Shown here piece after piece: positions 37,301 through 45,659 of a stretch of 64,000 bases of DNA; position 1 is the first letter of the stretch, and every line of letters begins with the position of its first letter. The stretch comes from Hydractinia symbiolongicarpus (lineage: Eukaryota; Cnidaria; Hydrozoa; Anthoathecata; Hydractiniidae). The position numbers were made by a program, and so were the translations under genes. The DNA lies in assembly GCF_029227915.1 (NCBI RefSeq), contig NC_079875.1:18221001-18285000 (forward strand), read 5' to 3'. Under the pieces are notes generated by a model that saw only the letters and a list, made by a program, of their open reading frames with translations, had not been told where the DNA came from and did not search any database.

Positions 37301-38583
37301 GATAATGGGGACGTTCTTATCCGTCATCCATGAGAACAATTTGTACGCTGTGTGTGGCTTCGGGAAGGACAAGAAATAAAAAGGTTAAAGTTCGGTCAAG
37401 AGACATTCGAGACATGTTTGGGAAGAAAACAAACAATGTGATAAAGTTGTAGTCAATTAGGATTTGGGAAAATATGCGTGGTAAAGTTGGTGGTGGTGAT
37501 AAAGTTGTAGTCGATTAGGTTTTGGGAATATATGCATGGTATTTTTAAGGTTGTCTTGTTTATCATCTCTACCTGATATATTTAGCTTTTTTCGCGGGTA
37601 TTAATTTTCGCAAAATTCAATTGAAAAAGAAATCCGCGGGTATTATTTTCGCAAATTTAAAAATGTACCCACGAAAATTAGTACTCCTAAGGTACAAGGT
37701 TTAATTTAAGACTCCTACTTTTCGACACAATCAATTAAAATGAGTGGGCACCTTGGAAATTAATTACTAAAGTATATGTTAGTGGATGAAAAAAAGAAAA
37801 TTCTTTAAAGTTACTTATAAACAATATCTTACACTTAAACGATTCAATCCTTCCAATAGATACGCTGTGGGTGGCCACACCCCAAAACTCTTTAAATTTT
37901 TAATTTCGAAAAGTCTTCTCAAATCTCATTAAACAATAGATAGTTAAAAATTTCTACTAAATATCTTCAATTTCAGCCTTAAAACTATCATATCTAAGGG
38001 CATAGCATCTGAAAACATTCGTACTGTACCATAGTGTGAAAATAAATGTCCATACTGTCTCATTGATTACTTAGAAAGTTGTGTACGATGAAGGTTCAGG
38101 AAATTTTGAAAGCAATTTCTTTTTCTTTAGGCATGTGATTATTCCAAAAGAACTAGCTAAGAAACTTCCGAAAGATCGTTTACTTACTGAACAAGAATGG
38201 CGTGGAATGGGAGTACAACAGTCTCAAGGATGGATACATTATATGCTACACAAACCAGGTGAATATTTACCCACGTTTTGTAAAATTTTTCTTGCTAATT
38301 TAGTGGACTGTTTGCGTCTGTGTCTCACAAAGACGTATAATTCATTACTTTGCGTCCTTTTCTTATCAACAAGAGGGCCCTTGGCAGAGTGATTTTAGGG
38401 TTCGCTATGTCGCATACAATTTAGGTGCAGTCATTCAGTTTTTATTACAATCTAATTTTCATGCGCCTGCGTGGCGCGTAAACCAAGCTGTGCGAAGTAT
38501 TTTAACATGCCTCGTTTCTTTTAGAACCTCACGTGCTTATGTTTAAAAGACCTCGAGATGACAAAGAAGTTGATATGTCTTGA
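34317..38583 (+). CDS. CKS1: CKS1: cyclin-dependent kinase regulatory subunit, 3 exons, 82 aa
   Basis: Exons 34317-34378, 38131-38258, 38525-38583 with GT/AG borders, phases 2 and 1, 83 codons. CKS proteins bind CDK1/CDK2 and phospho-Thr on CDK substrates and are needed for cell-cycle progression. The protein shows the family from end to end: [68 protein letters not shown]; the strand-exchange hinge HKPEPH is intact. Length is almost identical to human CKS1B (79 aa). Intron 1 is 3.75 kb and carries a SINE (34576-34890), a LINE copy (35459-36470) and a HIRAN-bearing transposon (36540-37692), all unrelated to the gene. Confidence 0.96.
34576..34890 (+). mobile_element. tRNA-derived SINE in CKS1 intron 1
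   Basis: The head (34576-34649) has RNA polymerase III A-box-like TAGTTTAGTGG and B-box-like GATTCGATTCC, with cloverleaf spacing like tRNA-Asp/Glu. The anticodon loop lacks U33 and the acceptor stem pairs poorly, so it is not a working tRNA. A non-tRNA body follows; its 3' end is uncertain. Confidence 0.65.
35459..36470 (-). mobile_element. 5'-truncated LINE copy in CKS1 intron 1
   Basis: The minus strand opens with MYADDLVLIADSMEKLVEKF (RT catalytic YADD intact) at 36458, runs 258 codons through a Cys/His zinc-binding segment (CEVCRKGVGSKSIFCQTC and KCCKGEI) and the GSETWAVKQEDIDRL block, and then loses frame at a GATCCA duplication near 35740, where the conserved RRLNWLGHLER-type tail begins. 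The 3' UTR ends at a minus-strand TGA/ATG microsatellite (35459-35475). 5' truncation at the CATG near 36470. Same family as 1-553, and the best-preserved C-terminal half of the three. Confidence 0.88.
36540..37692. mobile_element. TA-flanked DNA transposon carrying a HIRAN gene, 1.15 kb
   Basis: Left terminus CCTTAGGAGTACTAATTTT and right terminus its exact reverse complement, bordered by TA (36538-36539, 37693-37694). Subterminal GGGTATTAATTTTCGC words repeat in both arms. The interior encodes a HIRAN domain (36905 on) and a short direct duplication (TGATAAAGTTGTAGTC at about 37439 and 37497). No transposase is visible. The ends differ from those of the element at 30868-32134, so this is a separate family. 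Confidence 0.8.
36905..37400 (+). pseudogene. Frameshifted HIRAN-domain gene inside a DNA transposon
   Basis: The frame from 36905 gives AAVRGFHVYKMSWKPVEGEI, NLYDVFSIKACK, VVGHLPMEISRITKFI: the first two thirds of a HIRAN domain. At about 37150 the conserved continuation moves to another frame (YRRSPLIQGGLEVPCLASVT), then stops appear near 37265. A basic tail (KVKVRSRDIRDMFGKK) is readable further on. About 110 codons are intact out of a probable 170. Related to, but clearly diverged from, the HIRAN ORF at 31171-31644. Confidence 0.7.
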
Positions 38584-39386
38584 TAGAAAATGTCAAGATT
38601 AGCTACCTGTGAAATATTTCTATATACAGCAAACTGCAATTTTATTATCTTTATATACATATAAAAATATCAGTAGATTTCATTTTATTAAGCTTTTACA
38701 TATGGTGTTGTATTTATTTAGACCTTTTTTAGTCAAGGTCTAGTTTTGCACGATTTTGCCTTCAAAATTTTAACTAGATTGAATGGCAAAAAGACAGCGC
38801 TGTCATGCTGTTGTGTTTTCTCCCATTTTTTTTCTTTTTTGTACATATTTTTTAGAAAGGAATTTTTATATTTTACAGTTTTAAGAGTTTACGAAAGCGA
38901 AAATTTTACGTTCACGCGTACTAAACAACTTCGATTAATGTTTGACTTCTTTTAACAAGAATTTCTTTCGTGTATCATGTAAAAATTACTGTGTCAGATT
39001 TAACTCTTATTTGCTCGTGGTAAACTAATTGTAAGTGGAGGCTTGTTGAGGAGAGGGTGTTGGGAGAAGCTGTTAATAGCTTGAAACATTTTCCAAAATT
39101 TGATGTTATTCTCCCTAATGTTAGGTTACCAAGAGTACTTGCAAAAATTAAGAGACATGTTTAAATTTCTGGAATGTCGAAGTAGACTCACTTAGAAGCT
39201 AATCTTGCGTAATCTAACCATGTATATATGCTAGTTCAAATTCCAAGAATACGAAGATATAATTGATACGTCGGTTTTGATTTCTTGATAGTGTTTTATA
39301 AACAAGAAGCAGGTTGTCCAGGTGTTTATTTCCTATAGCTGATTTACACAATCTGCTGAAATTTTCTGTAAGGGGTTTAATTTACC
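38584..39386. other. CKS1 3' region, nothing further recognised
   Basis: AT-rich; presumably contains the CKS1 3' UTR, but I saw no canonical AATAAA near the stop. Confidence 0.4.
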
Positions 39387-39390
39387 TTAA

Positions 39391-39923
39391 CCCTTGTGGT
39401 GCGGTCCGTTTGTCAAAAAGCCCAATTTTGACACAACTTTTATTCCAACTTCAATTAACCATAACTCATAACAAAAAAGAACTAGAAGCTCCATTCAAGC
39501 TCATTTGATAGAAAAAGAACTAAACTTTCCTTTTGACATGAAGAAATTTGCGTTGGGCAACCAACTCGGCTTTTGACTTGAGTTTAGCAAGGATTGCAAG
39601 CATTATATGTGTCGCAAATGCATTGGACGCAGGCTAAGTAGGTGCGCGATGACAACCGTGTTTGGGTGATTTTGCGTTAGTGGCGCGTAACATGATCAAC
39701 AATCTTGGAGTTGAAAAAATTTGCAAAGAGATTTTTTGAACGAATTATTACTGTAGATTTTCACCAAAAAGCGCTTTTAAACTTTGGTTTTTTTTAAAAA
39801 GGCAGTGTTTTGGTCCTTGGTACTAGATCTGAGCAGTTGTTAAAATTGCTTGTGACGCAGTTGGGCGGGCCTGTAAAACGCCCGTGGTAATCCCGTATAT
39901 ATACAGGACCAGCACTAGCAGGG
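39391..39923. mobile_element. piggyBac-type MITE, 533 bp
   Basis: Flanked on both sides by TTAA (39387-39390, 39924-39927), with termini CCCTTGTGGTGCGGTCC and, inverted, CCCTGCTAGTGCTGGTCC. TTAA duplication plus a CCCT start is the piggyBac signature. No coding content. Confidence 0.75.
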
Positions 39924-40296
39924 TTAAGGGAAGAAATTGTTTGCGGAAAAAAAAGATTTAAGTTTGCGAACAAGATGTGGAAGTTAAAATTGTGAATGTC
40001 CGCATTTTCATTATAACTGTGAAATACAGAAATATACTCTCGGTATAACGAATCGGGAAGGAAAACGAAGAAAAGTTCGTTATATCGATAATGCTAAGAC
40101 TCTGGATTTTTTAACCCTACAAAAAGTTATAATGTAACTGTAATTGTGACTTTTCCCCTCAAAAGAAACTCGCAATCCACAAAAGAAGCAAAATTAATAT
40201 TTCATTGTCGTTTTTGTGCACGAGAAGATAATGCGATAATGCATAATCTTATTTTAATTTTTCTATCATCAATTTTATTTAGTCGAATATTAAGGC

Positions 40297-40415
40297 TAAC
40301 CATCCTCTGATGATGGAACCTGTGGATCTCGCAGTTTTCATCAGAGAGTTGGTTTTTATTTGTTAGTAATTGTATATACATTGACGTTAAATAAATGCTG
40401 CTATTCTATTCTATA
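40297..40415 (+). mobile_element. Probable 3' tail of a CR1-like LINE
   Basis: CATCCTCTGATGATGGAACC followed about 80 nt later by AAATAAATGCTGCTATTCTA ending in an ATTCT/CTATT repeat, as in CR1-type 3' ends. No coding part is retained. Confidence 0.4.
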
Positions 40416-40745
40416 GTGTTGCTCTAAAAAAGTTCAAAGCAACATGAATTTTTGTTTACATTACACAATGCAACGTCTCCAAAAAAACCTAGCAAACTAT
40501 TTCATTGCGTGAACATTTCCTATATAAAAATATGGGTGATAAAAATGTTATTGACAAGTAATATATAAAAGTTCAAAATTTGGTTTGTATATGTTTCGAC
40601 GATATCAACTATTTGATTTTGATGGCATTGAACTGCTACGTTTGTGAAACATAATTGTTACCGAATAGTCGATAAAGCGCGTGGAAAATTCCACTAAAGG
40701 AGCGTTCACATATTACGTAATCAAATACGCCATCATCTACCTACC

Positions 40746-41227
40746 CTAGTCGATAAAGCGCGTGGAAAAATCCACTAAGGTATAAAAACTATGGAAAAAT
40801 ATAGATTAGGAGTTTGATGACGTCAGCTGTGCATGGACAAAAAAATCATTTTTTAAGAAATTTGGTTAGTCATCGTCTCTAATGTATATCTATATGGAAA
40901 TTTATTACAATCATGTGTTTTAACGAACCGTTGAGAAGATATAAGGGTTTAAAACTTTTGCTGACGTCAGCAAAGGCCCGTCAAAGTACATTTATAGACC
41001 ATCAACCTCATTCGCAGGACTATTTGCTTCTTAATGGCGCTGCGCTGGCTGGGGTCTAAGAGCTCTGGGTTCGAGAATGCTTTGACGTAAGTCTTTGTAA
41101 TTGCGTAATGTTTAAATAGGCGATAAAAAAAATTCTTTAACAGGAAAATACATCTCCTTTGGAAAGTCGAATTTTGTCCTGGTTCGGAATTTTCAGTCAT
41201 AAAAGCTTTTCGTATTAGTATAAGAGA
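40746..41227 (-). mobile_element. Helitron-like element, family 2, 482 bp
   Basis: Minus strand: starts TCTCTTATACTAATACG (ending at 41227), ends in AATCCACGCGCTTTATCGA then CTAG at 40749-40746. A partial second 3' end (GTCGATAAAGCGCGTGG) lies just outside at 40667. A further copy begins immediately at 41228 (GTCGATAAGGTCCGCGG), with no spacer. Confidence 0.6.
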
Positions 41228-41470
41228 CAGGTCGATAAGGTCCGCGGAGAAATCCACTTAGGCAGGAGAACAATGGGAAAGAGATCCGTCAGTCGAATTT
41301 TGATGACGTCAGCAAAGACCCACCAAAATATAATTTTTTATTTTAGAAATTTGTATAACAGTCAATAACTTAAAATTAAATGAATGAACCATTACAAGGT
41401 GTCTCTTGGACCTTAAGAAATATCAACAACAATATTTTTTTCATGTTTTAATTCCCTTTTCCACAACACA
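41228..41470 (-). mobile_element. Second family 2 Helitron-like copy abutting the first
   Basis: CAGGTCGATAAGGTCCGCGG followed by AATCCACTTAGGCAGGAGAA matches the family 2 3' end (CTAG mutated to CAGG). Its 5' end is not clear, so the right limit is approximate. Confidence 0.45.
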
Positions 41471-43477
41471 ACAATAAACGTATAAACTTAAAGGGTATAA
41501 AGAAGCCAAAGGATGCGAATTTCCATAAACCATAGGCTAGCTACTTAGCTATTAATTTGCGCCAGACCGCTTTTGGTTGCTAGAAAGCCTTCAGTCGCCA
41601 TAGGTTCGCTTCTTTAACTGCACAAGCAAAGCAAACAGCTATTTCAGAAATGGGTCACGGTCAGCACCAGAGTTAATTCTTTTGCGCTAGCCACATATCA
41701 GAGAGCGATAAAAAAAGCTAGGTGAACGATACCCCCTCTTGTATGTCTAATGTATTTCTCTGAAAACAAAGTCCATTTTTAACAAGCAAGTTTAACAAGT
41801 GGAAAATAGTCGTTTAGGTTGTACATGAAGGTGAAACAGTTGTGTGCAAATTTGAATCTATTTTTTCTCATTAAATCCTATCTATCCTCATCATTTACAT
41901 CTCACGCTGACCTTCTAAAGTCTTTTACCAAAGTTATTTGAACTACGAAGATGATTTGCAGGGAATAGTTTTTTTCAGTCGCATTGATTCTTGAAAAAAA
42001 TATGCAACAGGAGATCGTTTAATCAACAAGATATGAAATTACAAAGTTCGAACAGAAGAAACGTGTTTTCAACTCTATGATAATATGATATTTTAGTGTT
42101 CAGTTGTCTGGTGAAAAGTGATAGTACATTGGTAAAACGTAAATCATTCGAAGAATCAAGCGCTAGAATAACCTTTGAGTACTATAACAATCGGATTTCA
42201 AACTATTTAAGGTAAGATAAAACTCATTGGTAAATTAAAGTATCGTTAAGTTATTGGAAACACGGTTTCTTTTAAGAAACACCTTGACAACCTAGTTTCC
42301 AGTGGTGGGAATGTAATACTTTTGTGTTAATTTTAAAAATTCGATATACATTGTAAGTAACAAGTAAATAAAAAGTGCCTGTGATCTGAACGGCTACACT
42401 TCTTGCAGTATAAGATAGATAGAGTTTCGAAATCGTAATTGCAGGCTTTGGGTTGGAGGAGAAAAATTGTAAATTTATGGATCTTTTGTCGTACTACGTG
42501 GCTAAGGGGAAAGGGGCGGTGGTTGGGGCGTGCTAAGCAAGGGAGGGAGATGTTGGTGCCCTTGTTGTCAACTCAGAGTATAAACTTAATAATAAAAAAG
42601 ATATTAATGTTTCACTGAGGAGATATACATCTCTTTTATAAGATAAGGATGATCATGTGATAGGTCAATGTGATAGGTCATGTGATAAATCATGTGATAG
42701 GTCACGTGATTGTAAAAAGATGTTTTACCATTGAAAGATCTTTTTCCACCGTTGGACAGTTTTATTAGAAGGGGAATAGTCTATTTCAAAACAAGGATTG
42801 TTACTATACGCGAGAAAATATTTTCTCTATGAGAATAGCTGTTGAATGTCCCTGTGCAATTTCATACTGGTGCTGCGGACACACCAAATAACACATGCTA
42901 TATATTTTGTTGCTTGCACGCGTTTGAAAATATTTTAGGCAATATATGTTGTTGATTAGAAACAGAGACTGTACTTACACAACACAAGATCATGATCCAA
43001 TTTTGCGCGTAGTTATTTTTTAATACACACGCTTTTTTTTAAACAACTTACTTTTGTGTGAGGTTCATAGTTGTTTTAAACCCCTTTCGGTCTAGGGTAT
43101 ACTATGGCCTTCCTCCCCATTCATAACTTTTAATAGACTTGTCCACGTTGAATTAAGCTTGGCACACTTATAGTACGCCATATAAGGAACAAAATGGCAG
43201 CAACAAAAAATTTGCCCAAAATACTACTACCTTTTTAAAATTCAATTACCATCTAGAGCAAATTTTAACATACTGTTCAATATAGCTAAAAAGACTTATT
43301 TAAAAACTGACAAACATTAAACTCTATTATACACAAAAAACTTGTTCAGGTTGAGTATCCCTTGCCATCTGTTTCGTTTTAGGGAGTTTAGTCTAGTTGC
43401 TTTAATAAAATGTTGTTCATAACAATTTTTAGCAAGGTTGCCAATAGCAAGCCAAGATTTTTGAAACAAGATCTGAA
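41471..43477. other. Intergenic; short CATGTGATAGGT repeats
   Basis: No gene seen. 42652-42712 holds about five degenerate copies of CATGTGATAGGT. Confidence 0.45.
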
Positions 43478-44260
43478 TCTCTTTAATAACAGCCGTCGTC
43501 TGTCTGTGTGTACGCGAAAGCGGCGTCCCGTAACAGAAACATGAAATATTGAAAATGCGCACGAATATCAAATGCGATATATTTTTATCCACTTTGTTGC
43601 AACTGGTAAATTTAAAGGACGAGCGAACGCGACAGGCGACCCTGTGGATTTTTCCACGGGTTAACGACTAGTCTCTTTAATAATAGCCGTCGTCTGTCTG
43701 TCTGTCCGCAAAGACGCGTTCTGTAACGAAAAGAAAAAATGCGATATATAAAGGACGGGCGACTCCGTGGATTTTTCCACGGGTTAACAACGACTTTATT
43801 ATATACTATTATATCCACGAGTTCGCCCGTCCTTTTTATACCGCATTGCGGGCGTCTCGCTACCTGCGTAGCTAAGCTACCATTTTGCGTGACAGACAGA
43901 CGGACGGACGGACAGACGTATACGGGTATTATAATATAGACTAGTCGTTGCCCGTGGAAACATCCACGGGTTCGCCCGTCCATTGTATTTACCCGTCGCA
44001 ACAAAGTGGATAAAAATATGTCGCATTTGATATTCGTGCTTCCGTAACATGATTTTCTAACTCAGCGGGGGGTCCGCGCAGAGACAGACAGACGACGGCT
44101 ATTATTATAGAGATTCGCCCGTCCTTTATATTTACCCGTCGCAACAAAGTGGATAAAAGTATATCGCATTTGATATTCGTGTTTCCGTAACATCATTTTC
44201 TAACTCAGCGGGGGGTCCGCGCAGAGACAGACAGACGGAATACGGCTATTATAATAGAGA
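43478..44260. mobile_element. Array of five abutting Helitron-like copies
   Basis: Copy A 43478-43671 (plus, TCTCTTTAATAAC...CTAG); copy B 43672-about 43794 (plus, starts TCTCTTTAATAATAG directly after A's CTAG; 3' end eroded). Copy C about 43811-43940 (minus, TCTATATTATAATACCC start, 3' end truncated); copy D 43941-44113 (minus, CTAG directly next to C's start; own start TCTCTATAATAATAGCCG); copy E 44114-44260 (minus, 3' end missing). D and E share long stretches (TTTACCCGTCGCAACAAAG; CTCAGCGGGGGGTCCGCGC). The hairpin CCCGTGGATTTTTCCACGGG or a variant precedes CTAG in A, B and D. Long frames crossing this array are not genes. Confidence 0.75.
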
Positions 44261-45444
44261 CTATACAAGGCGAAAATTCTAAAATATTTTGGGTTTTAAA
44301 ATATGTCCTTTTATATTTCGTATATGTATATGAAATTGCATTTCTACTATCCCGCCTATACACTGAAATAACTTAGCTATTTTAAAAGTTCTTCTCTCGC
44401 AAGAAATTATGTACGCTGTTTCTGTAACATGTTTATATAATTTAAACTTGGTTACAATTTTCACTTGTCACATGTTTAAATCAGGCCTTAGGTTATTTGG
44501 TTAGATCTGAACTTCTAAAACGTCCTTACTGTTCATAATGAAAACTTCTTCGTGATTTTGACTTGAATATTCGGGGTTAATGTTTACTGTAGTAAATAAA
44601 AAAGCAATGGGAAGGAGATTGTCCTCTCCTTGGCAACAATACTAGAAGTTTGTGGGAATGTAATACTGTGGTACCAATTCAGGACGTTTAATTTATGAAT
44701 GGACATGACAAGTAAATAATAACGAAGCTTGGTGTATTTAAATCATGTGCAAATTCAAATTATATCCAGAGGAGAGAGCAGACACAGTTGGGTGCACAAT
44801 TTAATCGGAAAAGAAAAGTGATCGGATTAAGGTAATTTGATTCATTTTTTTTTTTACTTTTATAAATAAGTTGAAATGTCTGTTTTCTTTGTATGTTGAA
44901 TTTTTTTGAAGTTTATGAAAATATAATTTCATTGTCGCCCTCTACTAAGCTTTGTAATAGCGAATTTCGTGTGCAGTCAAGCGTCACATTTCTTTTAATT
45001 GTTAGGGTAGTAATGAGGTATCATAAAAACTTGAGTTTCCCTCAAATAAGTCTAACTGCAGAATTCGTGTTTAAAAATGCACTGCACAAGCGCTTTTTAT
45101 CAGTTTCTTCACATAATTTGTCATAGCAACTGAACTTCCATTATAAATAATTTTAGGACTACTGGGTTAAGTACCTTTGCATAGCACTCAGGTGGCTTAT
45201 TGCGCGACCCTATATAGTTCGTGTAGAAAATTATGACATCGTCATCCCACCTTTAGGTTGTGGTGTGTTAAAGTTTATTACATTAAGAAAGTTGCAAGAC
45301 GCAGAAAAATCTTGTTGCGTTTTATGTACTGCAAAATTGCCAAAACGCGCTTTTCCCGCGCTTTTTCAAATTAAACTTTTATCACTACGGGCACTAACTA
45401 TATTTTTAATGATGTCATGAGTGACGCAGCCATTTTCAAATCAC
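44261..45444. other. Intergenic upstream of the tectonin gene
   Basis: AT-rich, no gene. GTGGGAATGTAATACT at about 44652 also occurs at 42305, in otherwise weakly similar surroundings. Confidence 0.4.
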
Positions 45445-45451
45445 TATATAA
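45445..45451 (+). promoter_or_regulatory. Possible TATA box of the tectonin gene
   Basis: TATATAA about 210 nt before the ATG. The distance suggests a long or spliced 5' leader: CTTTACTTTAG at 45638-45648 looks like a splice acceptor 11 nt before the ATG. Confidence 0.35.
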
Positions 45452-45659
45452 CACTTTTTTTTTGATTGAAGTAAGACATAAGTCCTTTGAGCAAAACTTT
45501 CATTGTGAGGGTTGACAATTTCAAAAAGCAACTTCAACTGACCATCGGCTTTGCAATCATTTATTTGTAATGTCACGTCATAACTGTATTGCAAAGAATT
45601 TATAGTATAGTATTTTAAATTTAGACTGACAGTTCTTCTTTACTTTAGAATAAACGAAA

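Noticed and set aside
40020-40140. Possible Tigger-like terminus (GGTATAACGAATCGGG and GTTCGTTATATCGA)
   Set aside because: No matching opposite terminus or TA duplication was found.
43612-44004. 130-codon minus-strand ORF
   Set aside because: Crosses the borders of several abutting Helitron-like copies; repeat-derived and non-coding.
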